A stretch of 64,000 nt of DNA from Asterochloris sp. CNOR1 (GCA_963969365.1 OZ017749.1:372001-436000), one strand, 5' to 3'. Positions 1 through 12,815 are shown, numbered from the stretch's first letter. A program made the numbers and translations. The notes: generated by a model from the sequence alone, not told the origin.

Positions 1-232
1 AAACGCCTGGTTACATGCGCTTGCCACAGCTGGCAGGTATCTCAGACTGTATTCGTGCAACCCCAGGTGCAGTACTGCAACTAGCATGTTGGTGGGGCCC
101 TGTGGGGCTGTGCCGTGCCCATCACTCTTAGCTGCTGACCTGGCAGGGCAGCTGATAAGCTCCTGTTCTAAGCATTTGCAGCTTGTGCATGGCCAGTGGC
201 TCTACCTTACCAGTAACAGCTGTGCTGTGCAG

Positions 233-3200
233 GACGTCTGATGCACCACCTGAAGGAGGTTGAGGGCATGAGCCTGCGCACGGTGGAGTTCTGCGTTTTT
301 GATGAGGCCGACCGCCTCTTTGAGATGGGCTTTGCTGCCCAGCTGAGGGAGATTCTCAGCAAAATGGGCTCTCAGCGGCAGGTGAGCTCATAATGGGATG
401 TGCAAGCTGTTCACTGTGAACACATGCAGCACAGGCGCCACATGTGTCCGGTGTTTGGATTGAGCAGACCTTCTCATCTGGGACGTCTTGCAGCTCATGG
501 TCTTGCAGCTCATGATGCCAATAGTCAGATGCATGCTGCTGTACCTTCAATCTGGCTAATGATGCAAGTGACATACTGCTGTGCTGCAAACAGGACACTT
601 TCTGATGTGTCAGGGCGACACATCATGTTGCCAGATGCTTCTTGCCTGACCAGTGCATGGCTGTCACTCATCAAAGGGCTTGTAACTTGACAGCCTGCCA
701 GCATGGCACCTTATGCCACTGGCTTGCTGCCTGCAATGCTGCTGTAGTTGGTGTCATGCTCTCTGCATCCTACGAGGTTGGTACAGCAAGGCTGCTGACA
801 CGCGTCCACCTGCCGGACTGCAGACGCTGCTATTCTCCGCCACCATGCCCTCAGCACTCCACGAATTTGCCAAGGCTGGGCTGCGGGATCCAGAGATGGT
901 GCGCCTGGACGTGGAGTCGCGCATCTCCCCTGACCTAGGCCTGGCCTTCTTCTCTGTCAGGTTCGCTGCGGTGCCTGTGCTGTCAGGCAGACGTCCCAAC
1001 TTGGTCTGATGGATGGCACTGTGTGCCACTGTGGCCTACTTGCGCAGCGTATCTGCCTGAGCATAGAGTGGCGCCTTTCCTGACTGCTGACTTGCCTTCT
1101 GTCCAGTGAGGCCTTGCTGCCAGAGGCTGAACCTGTGAAATGGGCCTTGGCGGGCAGCAGGGTCTGTGCAGGACTAAGGCAGCATGCCTCCTCCTCCGGT
1201 GCCATCATTGGAGGTCCAGACTCTAAGCAGCTTCTAATGGGTCACCCTGGCATGGGTCTACTCGATGGTCCAAGTCGGCCCAGCACTGATGGGCTTGTGG
1301 GCTTAGCTCAAGTGCCTGCTCGTGCAGGCTTGTGACTGTCCCTTGACTTTGCAAGACGACTTGCTGCCTGTAGGGCCGAGGAGAAGCTTGCAGCCCTGCT
1401 GTGGCTGCTGCAAGAGGTCATCCCGGCGGGGCAGCCCACCCTGGTGTTTGCTTCCACGCGGCACCACGTGGAGATGCTGCACGCCATTCTGGAGGGGGAG
1501 GGCGTGGCAGCTGCCTGTGTCTACGGTGCTATGGACCAGGTGTGCTTGGAGTTGCTGGCCTTTTTAAATCTGACGACATGCCAATCTGGGCGTGCATATT
1601 CTGTGCTCGCAGCCTGAGTCTACACTGCTGGTGACCCTGATGAGATGGGTTTTGCTGCTGGATGGGCTTTTGGGGTGCAGCGGCCTGGGAGGGCAGCCGC
1701 CTACGTCCATGATGATGTGGACCAGGCAGGTTGGTACCCCAACTTCGTTTGCAGGCTGCCCACAAGGACTGGATTGGCTAGTTGCCCCTCCGTCCTGCAC
1801 CTTTGGGACAATTGGGAAACTGCACTCTGCAGGCTGCTCGTAAGATCCACGTTGGCAAGTTTTCTGCGGGGCGGGCGCACGTGATGGTGGTCACAGATGT
1901 GGCAGCCCGCGGCATTGACATCCCACTGCTGGACAATGTGGTCAACTTTGACTTCCCGCCCAAGCCCAAGCTGTTCGTGCACCGCGTGGGACGTGCAGCA
2001 CGTGCAGGTAAGAAATTCCGCTGCAAATTGTGCAGAGTTAGAGGGCATCACAGCTGCTGCTTATCCCTGTGCTCCTGGGTACAGTATGCCAGGCTGATGG
2101 CTGTGAAAGGCATCGTTCAAAATAGTCGGTCGCATCCACATTGGTGTTGTCAAGAAACTGTGCAGCCACATTAGGCATCTGCAATTTGCGTGTTTGCCCT
2201 GGTTCTGTGCTCCGCTGCCTAACCCACTGGCACTAGCTGCTCCGTACCAATCACCATTAAGCTGCCTGATGCCGACCCAGACTCTCTTTGCTGCCTGACA
2301 GCTTTTAGTGGCATGCTTTGCTTTTTGTCTACTTGCGACGGTGCGCCCAATGCTTTGGACCTGCTGGACTTGGCCCCTCCCTTCTTGTTTTTCTCAGCTG
2401 TAACTGTTGATTTTTCAGCTGCAACTGCTGATGGGAATTCTCAGCTGCAACTGTTGATGGGCTGCAGGCCGCACTGGCACAGCCTACTCCCTGCTCACCC
2501 GGGACGAGCTGCCCTATGCTCTGGACCTGCACCTCTTCCTGTCGCGCCCTCTTGTTCCGGCACCCATGCAGTCCCTGCAGCAGGCAGCGGCCGCAGCAGG
2601 GACCATCGACCCTCAGGCCAGCATGTATGGCACCTTTCCTCAGGTCAGCACTTGGCTTGAGCTCCGTATTACTTCCAGGCAGGTTGAGCACCCTCAGTGC
2701 CAATCTGTATCAACCGAAAGAGGTTGTGTGCATGCTGGGAGCCTAATGGCGCGTCTTACGTTTTCTTTCTCCTGCTGCTCTGGACAGGAGCTTTAGTGTT
2801 TGATGCGCCTGGCAATCGCATCGTGCAACAGGCGTAAACACTGTCACAGGCTTGGCCGCTGTGCAGCAGACTGTGCCTGCGGCACAATCCGGAGTACCTG
2901 CTCTGGGTCGTCGAGTTGGCCCATGCTGAGGACCGTCCTCAGGGCATTGCTGTGATTTGCAGGCGGCTCTGGAAGACAGCATTGAGCGTGTACGGGAGCT
3001 ATTTGCATCCAGAACAGAGTTGCAGGTGAGGCTTCCGTTGCCGTGAGGGAGGACAGTGCCTTGGCCCTTCTGCTCTGCAAACTGCTCACTGCCTTTGACT
3101 TGCATCTGTTGCACAAGCCTTCAGCAGTGCTGGACCACAGACCTCTTCTGCTCTGCTGCAGGGTTTGCATAAGGCCTGCAACAACGCCTTTGGCCTCTAC

Positions 3201-6200
3201 AAGCGTACCCGCCCTGGGGCAGCTGCAGAGTCAGTATCCAGGGCCAAAGGCATGCTGCAAGAGGGCATACACCCCCTGCTGGCCAAGCACGTCCCCGTGA
3301 CAGCCATCAGCGGCTTGGAGGCGCAGGTGCAGTTCTGCTGCATCACATTCCATGACCTTCTGCATGACACTGATGTGTGCTAGCAGGTGATGCAGTCAAG
3401 CTGCCCTCTGCTGCCATCTGCAGCCCAGGAGCTGGGCGAGTTGCTGCTGCCGTCCTGCAACTCAATTCGTTATTGCGTTATTAGGCAAAGCAAGGGCAAT
3501 GCCTCTGTGCCCTGTGGGGTGAGGGAGGCGGCCTTGAGCTGCCGGCTCATGGCAGGCTGTTGCCAGCAACAAGTCACTGTGCCAGAATCGTGAGGGCTTT
3601 GGTGTCGCTCGCTCTCACATCATGCAGGTGTCAGCATCTGCAGCAGAGGAGGGATTGACTGCTGCAGACAACAACCAAAACTGACTGAAAATGGTTGTGG
3701 TTGCAGGCAGGCATGGCAGACATTGCGCGGGCTCTGAAAGCCTTTAGGCCTGCTCAGACGGTGCTGGAGGCACAGCTTGCGCCAGCCAGGCGTGGAGAGG
3801 GAGCTGGCAGCACTTCAGTGCCTGGTCTGACGGCGGCTCTAGGGCCTGATGGAGGGTTTGTGGACGTCATGGCTCAGAAGCGCAATCAGCACCAGTCAGC
3901 CATTCAGGTGCGCCCTGGCAGGAGCCCACAGCTATGGCTATGTGTCCTGAGCAAGATCAACACTGCCTGGAAGCTGACTGTATCACCACTTGGGTGTGCA
4001 CACTGCTGCAGCGCTTTGTTGGGGGGCAGTGCTGGCCGCTGCCTTGTCTGCAGCAATCTTCCTGGTGCAGATGCCATGCTGCTGGCACAGCCAGCCAGAC
4101 TGCATCAGTGCCAACCCTTCACAGGCGACCCGCAGCTGCTTGCATGGCTGAAGCTGCTGGGAGATCTTCATGTCACTGGTGACCACGCTCTGCTGCAGGT
4201 ACACCTCAGGTCCAGGCATTCAGCCCTGGAGGGAGGTGCTCGCCCTCGTGATTACATGCCCCTGTAAGGGCGCAACTTGACGCCAATAGCAGAGGAGCAG
4301 GATCTGCCTGCTGGTGACCCACATGATGTGCCTGCCTGCAGTCGCGAAAGCGTAAGCGCACAGTCCTGGACGGTAGCAATGCTGCAAACACAGCCTCGGA
4401 CCCTTTCTACGCAAAGCCTGCGGGCACCGGGGGCGTCTTGCTGCAAGATGCTGGCAGCGAGGAGCAGGACCTGCCTGGTGATGAGGCGGAGGGATCAGAT
4501 GGCGAGGATGACTCGGCGTTGGAGGCCTTTGCAGATCCTGCAGCTGTGGAGACGCAGAGGCGGGCAGCCATCCAAGTGAGCTTCTTCCCTGTCCTGGTGT
4601 CCCTGGCCTGCACATGATCAGGCTGCCTTACAGAACTGGAGATGCACTGGCTTCAATCTCCTTCTGCCTTGCTGCCTGTGTGGGCGCCGCATATTGCCCC
4701 CTCCAAACTGTGCATGGTGTGCATCTGTGGTGATCTAAGGAAGCCTTGTCAGTGCTTCATGACGGTGTCATTTATTGGTGGTCAGGAAGGCTGCTACCGC
4801 CTTTAGGGAAGTGAGCCACTGCTGTGGGCAGTGCTGCTGTGGGCAGTGCTGCTGTGGCAGCAGCCTGGGCCCTGCAGCAGCCCTCCTGAGCTGCGCCAGC
4901 ACAGGCCGGCCCCAGACAGCAGCCCTACCTTGGCACGCGTGGACCTGCTGCACCATCGTACATAGACTCTTAGAGGGCCTGCCTGACTTCATCCTGCGCC
5001 AGCGGTGCTGCTGGGGTTGCCAAGAGCAGTATTCTGTTGGGGAGCTATGGCTCACTAGAGCAGCATTCTGCAGGCGTCCACCTCAGACGAGGGCCTGGCA
5101 GTCAGTGGGCGCTTCCAAGACCCAGGTTTCTTCCTGGGGTACGAGCGCGGCGGCAACCGCTACCTGGAGGACGGGCTCGCTGTGGGCAAGGGAGATGACA
5201 TGGTGCTGGACATTGCTGCCGATGACAGGGTGAGCCCTTGGTTCTGCAGCTTTGCTGCGCTGTGTTCGGGCCACCCCAGTGCATAGGAGTGTTCCTGGAT
5301 ATGCATCACTCTGACCTGCCCTACTGTGCCCAGAGAGAATGATGCGCAGTGCTCCAGACAGTGCAGTTATTCTGCATGAGTGCGTGCACCAATGCAGACA
5401 GCGGCCTTGCTTTCAGGCATCGCGCTTCACATCCGGTCTCTTGTCTGCAGGAGGGCTTGAGCGGCCAGAAAAAGAACTTCCACTGGGACAAGCGGCGCAA
5501 GCGCTACGTCCAGTTGCAGCCAGGGGAGCAGGTCACAGCAGGTGGGCACCTTGCAAAGTGGGCACTTTGACATGGCCTCTGGGGACCGAGGGTGCCAGGT
5601 CCTTCCCAGCCAGCACAGGCATCCGGCATGCAGGGCCTGCACCATAAGAATGTGTGCCTAGACCCAGAAGCAGCAGACGGCAGTTTGCAGTGGGGACCGC
5701 CAGTGCTGCAGAGATCAGTCACCTAAGCTCCCTGCAGAACAGCGAGCCTCCTCGGGCTGCACTCTGGGGAGGCATGGCCAGAAGCAGCCAACGGCAGTGC
5801 CACTGTTCAGAATGACTCCCCTGCAGGCAAGCGGATACGGGTCGAGAGCGGCGCTCGGAGCAAGGGGAAGGACGCCCCCAGCGGGCTGTACCAGAAGTGG
5901 GCTAAGTCCCAGAAGAGAAAGGTGCCAGGGGCAGGGGGCAGAGTGGAGGACTCTGGAGCTCAGGATCGGTACAGCAAGGACTTAGCCAACAGGTGGGCTG
6001 GGCGGGAACAACAGGCTTGAAATAGTGGGTGTTGTGTCCAAGGCGTGATTGAAGTGCATGCTTGCCCAAGCTGTGCTGGCCCTGACCAGCAGGTGAGATA
6101 GCATCACAGAACAAACCCGGAGACGTGCTGGTGGGGCGGCTTACTTTTGCAGCAAGCACTGACCAGCAACTGGTTACTCATTTAGACTGTGGCTAGAAGC

Positions 6201-7336
6201 TGGGGTGTGTCAATATTGTTGGTCGGGCTCTGAACCTGCAATCTGCTGGGCTTCTTTTTGCAAGAAAGCCACTGCCAGTCTGTGCTGAAATTCTCTGCGC
6301 TTGGAGAGTTCCACACATGCAAAGCAGGGGGTGAATCAGGGCTGTGTTGATTGATGACAAGCAATGCATTGCTGTAGCGCCCGCAGGGACAGACAACACT
6401 CCGTGCTGCTGCAGTCCTCGTGTGTGCTGCTCTGCGCAGCTGCAGCTCTACCTGCACTGTGGTCTGATGAGCAGCGGTGTTGCTCTGCACTGCTACAGCC
6501 CCATCCGTGCGGGGGTCTGATGAGCATTGTCCTCTCATGTGAATGGCACTTTTTGTGCTTGGTGGTGCAGGTTCAAGAAAGGAGGCCGGGGCTGGTCGAA
6601 CCCCGAGAAGCTCAACCGCAAGGGCTCAGCCGGTGCCAAGGCCAAGGCTGAGCTGCGGACGCCCCAGCAGGTGGGGTCATTGACAACTTTCAGTGTGAAC
6701 TGCATCAGCAGAAAGCGAATGCATGCTGTGCCATAGCTGGAGCCAAGGTGTTTGCAGTAAGAGGCGCCCTGCTTGAGGTCACACCAATGGACTTGGCCCC
6801 AGGCAGCCTGGCTGCACCCTGGTGGCGTCTCTGCAGGACTGTGCTCTCTTAAGGACACTTGTGCTCCAAGCATCTGCATGACAAGCAACAAGTCTTGGGG
6901 CAGGGCTGGACCTTGTCTGCAGGTGCGTGTGGAGCGCCAGCTGGTTGAGGACAGCAAGCCACTGCTTTGTTGAGAGATGTCTTGACATGTTATGACAGGA
7001 ATTTGGAAGGCTACTACATTTGTGCAGGTGCGCAAGGATCGCAAGCTGGCTGAGCAGAGGAAGGCGCGGTCCCAGGGGAGGCAGCCTGGTTTCAAGGCGG
7101 AGGCCCTGGCCCAGGGCGGGCCTGAGCGGCCCCAGTTCCGCAAGGGCGGCAGCACCAAGTATGGTGGTGCTGGCAACAAGGCCGCCCCCCAAGTGGGGAG
7201 GAAAGGGGGCGCTGGCAAGGCTGCAGAGGGCAAGCCGCAGGCTGGCAGGGGCAAGGCTCCCAGGCCACCCAGTGGCCAGGCCAGGAAAGTGATGATGAAG
7301 CGCTCTGCCGCCAAGGGGGGCCGAGGAAAGCGATGA
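233..7336 (+). CDS. DDX54: DEAD-box ATP-dependent RNA helicase, DDX54/Dbp10 type (5' end outside window)
   Basis: This is the 3' part of a nucleolar RNA helicase; the family acts in 60S ribosomal subunit assembly. Fourteen frame-consistent exons are visible: 233-381, 824-960, 1374-1539, 1833-2007, 2468-2643, 2963-3025, 3162-3326, 3707-3907, 4342-4575, 5074-5229, 5451-5541, 5827-5992, 6571-6670 and 7028-7336, giving about 762 residues. Motif II (DEAD, in [12 protein letters not shown]) is in the first visible exon and motif III (SAT, in LLFSATMPS) in the second. Helicase C follows, with [23 protein letters not shown] and the motif VI region [17 protein letters not shown]. Exons at 5.07-5.54 kb ([31 protein letters not shown]) match the DBP10CT domain, which separates DDX54 from other DEAD-box proteins. 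The tail is Lys/Arg/Gly-rich and ends GGRGKR. Motifs Q, I and Ia lie outside the window. Family assignment is firm; single splice sites are inferred. Confidence 0.93.
2396..2463 (+). repeat. Three tandem CAGCTGCAACTGTTGATGG-like units before a helicase 3' splice site
   Basis: Three imperfect copies of about 20-25 bases sit directly upstream of the acceptor at 2467. The last copy runs into the splice site (GGGCTGCAG). Each copy has a CAG and a short pyrimidine stretch, so each could resemble an acceptor. Confidence 0.6.
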
Positions 7337-7487
7337 CAGTGTTGCGAACCGCTCCCTCCCAGATTTGGCCAAATTGCCAGCCATGTGAATTCCACAACAT
7401 CTCCCCAGCCTATGAATGAACCTAGGGGACCCATTCACCCCTGACGCGCTGTTTGGCTCATTGAATGGCTACAGTGCTTTGCGGTAT

Positions 7488-8420
7488 TCACAAGTACTCA
7501 AAGTCGGGGTGTAATACATGTTGGCCCTGCAGTTGAGGTGTGCCTGCTTCGCAAGGTGCTGCCAGTGCAGCTTGGGGTCTAGATGCATATGCCATTGCAC
7601 TTGCACTGCAATCAGCACATTGATTCCTGAGTGCTGCCTGGGGCAGACTGTGCAGATGCTGAGGTCCCTGATCAGCCTGCTTGGCTGCTTCCTCCTGACC
7701 TATGCTGCCACCTGCCAGCAGTGCATCGTAGGGCACTCTATTGCTCACAACAAAAGAGGATATACTGTAGGGATCATTAATGTCTGGTAGCATGCCCTTT
7801 ACTTCAGAACGAAAGTGTGAGCCCTGCCCCAAAACCCTGGCGGGCTCGCGTTCACACGCAGCGCAGCCGAGAAGCGGGGTCGATCTCTCTCCCACAGAGG
7901 GCTGGAGGATCACAGCACTCAGGTGCGCTGTGCTGCTGATGGCTGTGGTGTCTGCTGATACAGACTTGTCTTGCCAGGCTGCCGGGTCAACAGCAACGTC
8001 TCCTGCTGCATGTACTGAACCGCAAGCATGCACCACCTTGCTGTGCCGTTTTACCATCCAAGAACCAGCCGTCATGAAGCAAAGCAATCCGCATGCTGCA
8101 GGCAGACAGCTCTTCTGGCAACGAGCAGGTGCAGGCAGCACAATCAGGACACGTGGCAGCAGGCAGGAGTCAGACTGCTCAGCTAGTTGGTGGCGCTTGC
8201 TGGCATTAGGCAGGTCAGCACTGACAACAGTGCATACTTGGCAGAGGTGCACAGTGCACCGCTCTGATGTTTGATGTTGATAGTTGTCAGCACTGACTGA
8301 ATAGAAACTGCCATCACATTTAGCGGTGCCGCAACCCTCTGCTGTAAGCTGTGCTGTCCTCAAGTCTGCCAAGGCCGCGTCATCTTTCAGCACAGTCTTC
8401 TGCAATTGCTGCCCTCCCAA
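7488..8420 (-). other. Long uninterrupted frame, coding status unknown
   Basis: A 310-codon frame runs on the minus strand, convergent to the helicase. The predicted product is rich in Cys, His, Ala and Ser with no recognisable domain, signal peptide or repeat. A 164-codon frame lies opposite it. In DNA of this composition such a length can arise by chance, and no splice structure or similarity supports it. It is recorded because it is the longest open frame in the 7.3-9.1 kb interval. Confidence 0.15.
7510..7514 (+). terminator. TGTAA poly(A) signal of the DDX54 gene
   Basis: TGTAA lies 174 bases after the helicase stop codon. This is the typical chlorophyte polyadenylation signal and fits the end of this gene. 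Assignment is by motif and distance only. Confidence 0.5.
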
Positions 8421-9131
8421 CCAGCACTTTAGTGCTCAGCAATCTGCCTTGGGCCCCCTGCAGCCAGGTGAAGTGTTGCTGACTATGCATGCAAGAAGCT
8501 CACCCTTCAAAAGGATGGGATCCTGCAATTTGCAGCAGTAGTGTCCTAGTAACTAGGACAGCCTGTTGCTGCTGGTGACTGAGGCTCACGCTGGCCCGTG
8601 AAGATGCCATGCAGCCACCTGGTGCAAGCATCCCCCTGCTGAAGAAGCTGCCCCATACTGCGCTGTGTAACCCCAACTTGACATTCAGAAAAGTCTGTCT
8701 GCCTTGTTGCAGGGTCTCCCTCCGCCAGTGCATCCAGTGTCCACCGGCTGTGTACTGCAAACAGGCAAGCCAAGCAGTCTAGATGCCTTACCCTAGAGCA
8801 CCTTGCTGTCCCAGCTCAAAGCTGTTCAATGGGGTTTTGTGGCTGGCAGCGAGCAGCTCTGTGTACTGTCCTGTCCTGGGAGCTTTGTGCTATCCTCAAC
8901 TGCAATGGGGATGCCAGCTTGTGTTGTGCTGTTTGGCGGCTTGTTGCTGCTCTTCGAGAGGTGCTGTCATGGTGTGATTGCAAGGACATCATGCTGTGAT
9001 TTAAATGTATAGCCGGGGTTCTCAGCTAGGGACATTGGAGCAGCTCTGGCAACAGATCCCTCGGCAGACGCCCCTTGAGGCAACTCATTCATCTGCCGCT
9101 GTGACACGGGACACATGTGCATCTTCTGCAG
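8421..9131. other. No recognisable gene; possibly intron of the next gene
   Basis: I see no conserved coding segment. A short frame at 8803-9012 (+) has a hydrophobic stretch (MPACVVLFGGLLLLFE) that could be an upstream exon of the gene ending at 9446, but nothing ties them together. Confidence 0.3.
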
Positions 9132-9446
9132 GCACACTTCATGGCTTGGAGATACTATGACTTTGACGCCAATTGGGACAAGGTGTACAAGGTATGGCAG
9201 GGCGATGCAGTGCAGGATGAGCTCGAGCGAGCTATGCTGGACTGGTGTGAAGGACACCCAAGACCTCACATGCGCAAGCCCAGGTGGCAGCGAGGGGACA
9301 GCCTGTGGCAGTACAGCGGATCAGCCTACCATGTGGAACGCTCGATGGAGGCTGCAAACACGTTCGTCAACAGTGAAAATGTGTTTGGACAGCTGCTGGC
9401 TGCTCTCAGGCACCATGGACTTGACTTCACTGAGGACCAGCTGTGA
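9132..9446 (+). CDS. Unrecognised protein, terminal exon
   Basis: A clear coding-like exon follows the acceptor CTTCTGCAG at 9131 and ends at TGA 9444-9446. An in-frame ATG at 9141 could start a 102-residue protein, or the exon may be the 3' end of a longer gene. The product is charged and aromatic (MAWRYYDFDANWDKVYKVW), with a Trp-rich middle and the tail DFTEDQL. It has no membrane segment. The composition differs from the surrounding low-complexity DNA, which argues that it is real. I do not recognise a family and propose no function. Confidence 0.45.
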   Translation, partial: AHFMAWRYYDFDANWDKVYKVWQGDAVQDELERAMLDWCEGHPRPHMRKPRWQRGDSLWQYSGSAYHVERSMEAANTFVNSENVFGQLLAALRHHGLDFTEDQL

Positions 9447-11338
9447 ACCCAAAAGGGCACATTGGAGAGCCTAATTTTATGGGCAGGCGATCAATGTCTT
9501 GAGGGTGCCTACTTTCTGCTGGCGATTGAGTGGTTCCCAGAGGAGGAGATAGTCGTTGCGCAACCTCCTGGTGGTCCTGAGTATGACTATGCTCGTGTCT
9601 TTCTATGCAAGCAACGTCTGGTGTTTGACTTTATGGGATATTGGTGGTGCAAGCAGGGCAGTGCATCAGAGGCATGCCCTCAACCCAACATGTCTGATCT
9701 GGTGGGTACATAGCGGCCTGCTCTTCAAGGATCCTGTGTTACAGTCGATTTTGGCTTTTCACCAAACACTCTCAAAAGGTGGAAGGACAGTAGGTTGACC
9801 ACCATTCTATAGAAATGTGCTAGCTAGCACTTTTGATTAGCCTGTGCCACTAGCTAAATGCATGTGAGCTTTGCTGAGCCTCCATTAGTCACTGTAACAC
9901 CTTTGACTCAAGTTGCTATCAAGCTTGATAGCAACATCCATGGAGCACACATGCTACGTAGTATTTTTCAAAGTTCAGGGCGCCATCCTTTCACCGTTCA
10001 GGCACTTGGTACCACTGCGTGGATTGAGAGCGCAACTTGTTGAAAAGGGCTCCCTTTCCACAGTTGTGTTGTTTAGGCAGTGAAGAGGGAGGAGAGCTGA
10101 GCATCTGTATTGGCATTTGCATGTCATCATCAGCAGTTTCAGAGCTTTGCATGTGACCGCGGAGCCTGTTGTCTTGCCCGCAGCACTGGTGGGGTTCCAC
10201 ATGGCACCAAGGCCTGCGCTCTCGCGGCCAGCAAGCTCTGCCTCTGGGCCAGCAGCGCGTCACGCTGGCTCAGCATAACACGGGGTTCTGCTGCCTCAGC
10301 AGGAGCAGCCTGCTCTTGCTGCTGACCAACAGCATGGCCAGCCTCCTCAATGCCCCACAGCAGCAGGGTGTGCTGCTGCCTCCTTGGACTGCCGCCTGCT
10401 ACTTGACCCCACCAGCCTTGTGGGTGCCTCAGCTGCTGCTGTGCCTGCCTGGCCAGGCTGCTGGCGCTTCAATGCTGAGCTAATCTACAAGCCCTTAGCC
10501 GTGGGAACACTCTATCACTTATGGATCAAAATCACTGTTACAGTCTGGCGTGCTGTAGCCAGTGAAGAGCAGAGTGGCTCTGCACCTCCAAAAGTCACAA
10601 AATCAGACTCTGGTCAACTTGCTTTTCTCATCTCAAGGACGACATGGAGCGCAACATTCAGCAGCTTATGCCTGTCCAGTCGGCAACACATGCACGTACA
10701 GGGTGGCGTTACGCACAGGCTGCGTCCAGACTGAATCCTCGATTGCAAGCGCCTGCACACAAGGGCAGGAGACCACGTTTGACAAGGTGATCTGCATGTG
10801 ATGAGGCTGCAGTTCATATTAAAGCCCACAGTGGCTGTGCCTTGCTGCCTTGTCCCTGTGTCTCACATTCGATCGCCTCATCTGAGCCTCCCAATGGCAC
10901 CATCGCATGTGCCTCAGCATGCTAGCTCAGCACTCTGCGTGAACTAACGATGCCTCAGTGTAGGTGCCACCTACTAGGTGGCATACAGCAGAGCAGGTCC
11001 AGACCCCTGCTCCCATCCCCTGGCAACTTTTGCTTCTAGGTAACTGGCTGCCTGGTTGTGCTGCATAATTGATCTGCGCTCTGCTTTGAGGTGACATGCC
11101 TCACTGCATCCAGCGTCGTCAAATAAAAGCACAGGTGCCAGCAGCTGCACCCTGAGGCCCGTGACTGGTTGTGGTGATGCAGCAACTAGGGCCAGTGGAG
11201 CTGCATTCAGATTGACCAGAGTGTTTTCTGAACTGCCCAGCGCGCAGCTGACCAGTGCAGGGTTATCGCGATTTGCACGCAACACTGGCATGCCCTACGT
11301 ACCACAAGGTGCTGTCTGTTCCAGCATGACGTCTGCTC
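9447..11338. other. Gene-poor stretch
   Basis: No conserved coding segment found on either strand. A minus-strand piece near 10200-10280 reads as a short Gln/Ala/Leu coiled segment (QRDALLAQRQSLLAARAQAL) without neighbouring exons; it may be chance. Confidence 0.3.
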
Positions 11339-11709
11339 ATGCATGCAGCACCTCTGCACCAACCATTGGTGGAGCTCACTTCCCTCTGGCTGACAGGAGC
11401 TGCAGAGTCCCAGGCCTCTGGGGCCATCATCAATCTGCCAGATCAACCTCAGCAACAGATGCTCAGCCTAGGGACGTGGGTCAACATCCTCGGGCTTTTG
11501 CTTGGAGGTGTGGGGCTGGGTTTCAACATCACCTCGAGCTGAGCTCAGTGTGTGTGGACTGCCTTCACAATGAAGGCAAAGTGCGAGATTACCTGAACAT
11601 GTCAGGTTCAAGCTTGAAGGTTGAGTGTAAGCAGTGGGTAAACATAGCTGGGCTGGTGCTCAGCTTTTCTGGTGTGCTTGTCGCTGTAGCATCAGGGTGC
11701 AGCTATTAG
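11339..11709 (+). CDS. Two short frames with related membrane segments, uncertain
   Basis: Two frames end in similar hydrophobic tails: 11339-11542 with WVNILGLLLGGVGLGFNITS, and 11599-11709 with WVNIAGLVLSFSGVLVAVAS. The shared WVNI-GL core and similar DNA suggest one arose from the other. Either could be a small tail-anchored membrane protein or a terminal exon of one gene, with the second segment a duplicated exon. There is no family match. Confidence is low because the frames are short and lack clear start contexts. Confidence 0.25.
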
Positions 11710-12504
11710 TGGCGCTGCAAGGCCAAAAGCAACTGTGCTGTGCACAGTCAACGGAAAGCGAAGTCCCTGCTCCTTATTGAAGTCCCCAATATTGAATTGC
11801 TGTTGTCCTGTAAAGCAGGGGAGCAAGGTTGGCAAGCAAGAATGCATCTCTGGTTAGGCACCCTGCTGGTGACTGCCTTGCAGAAAAGCAGACAGGTAGG
11901 CAGGCCCTTCAGGCCATGCTGTGTTGCTGCCAATGCTTCAGCGACTCTGGCTCATGTTTCTGGCCAGACTGTTGCAGCAAAGGCTGCAATCTGCGTACAG
12001 CAGATGCTTTGCCCACCAGCAGTTAGGCCACTGGCTGTTGGTCACGTCAAGCTAAGTTGATGGTCTGGGCAGCCTGCCCGACGCAGTGTGTGTCATGGCC
12101 GCTCACAGCTGATGTGCAGGAGGGTCGGAGCAGCCACACTGTCCAATTTTGTTGGGACGAGCGTTGCAACCACTACATCCAGTGCAGCCACAGAGCAGGT
12201 CGGAGCAGCTGGGCAAACTTCAGAGCCAAGTGGTCACCTCTGACAGGCTACTTGGGGGGCTGAGGTGGAAGGTCTGTTATAGCCTGCAGAGACCTCCAGC
12301 CTGCAGAGGCTACCCCTTTGAGAGTGGGCGCCTGGTCCAAACCCAGCAAATGGCTGTTTGCAGTAAGGGCAGCAAATGCTGCAGACGCCAGCATCACCAC
12401 TCTAGCCCTCCTGCAGGAAGGCAGATGCAGACAACTTCTTGGGCTGCGCTTTAGACAGGATCTGCACAGCCAGAGCAGCGGATGGCAGGGCCTCAAAGCA
12501 AAGC
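11710..12504. other. No recognisable gene
   Basis: Only short frames with random-looking composition on both strands; nothing supported. Confidence 0.3.
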
Positions 12505-12670
12505 GATGGCCTTGCAGGCAAGCAGATGCGGGTAGAGAGCGGCGCTTGCAGCAAAGGCAAGGAAGAAACCTCCTGACACCTGCCAGTTTCTGAGAAAAGA
12601 TATGCTGGACCCATCAACCCCTCAATATGTGGCCAATCGAGTTGTTACAGTGCTTCAGGTTGTTCTAAAA
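12505..12670 (+). pseudogene. Decayed copy of the DDX54 3' region
   Basis: The segment from about 12515 (CTTGCAGGCAAGCAGATGCG) closely matches the helicase intron/exon junction at 5821-5880 (CCTGCAGGCAAGCGGATACG) and continues in parallel through GAGAGCGGCGCT. The following bases (GGACCCATCAACCCCT, TACAGTGCTT) resemble the helicase 3' flank at 7425-7480. It therefore looks like a small copy of the gene's 3' part with the middle deleted, about 5 kb downstream of the parent. It has no open frame of its own. Confidence 0.6.
12645..12649 (-). terminator. TGTAA poly(A) signal of the carrier gene
   Basis: On the minus strand TGTAA lies 167 bases past the stop of the peroxisomal carrier at 12816-12818. 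Assigned by motif and distance. Confidence 0.45.
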
Positions 12671-12815
12671 ATATTCTAAAGTCACATGCATTTCTGGCCA
12701 AGATGCAGTGCTGGATGGCAAACCTTGCCGGCAGTGTGAATAAGGCCTACAGCATGGCAGCCTAAGCCATGAGAACTTCAACCAGCAATTTGTAGTGTAA
12801 AGAAGGTTGGCAGTG

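Noticed and set aside
2790-2838. Possible extra helicase exon ([15 protein letters not shown])
   Set aside because: Exons 2468-2643 and 2963-3025 join directly in phase and match DDX54 without an insert.
6535-7434. 299-codon minus-strand frame opposite the helicase C-terminus
   Set aside because: The plus-strand exons there are certain (DDX54 tail); the antisense frame has Pro/Leu composition typical of a shadow of Lys/Gly-rich coding DNA.
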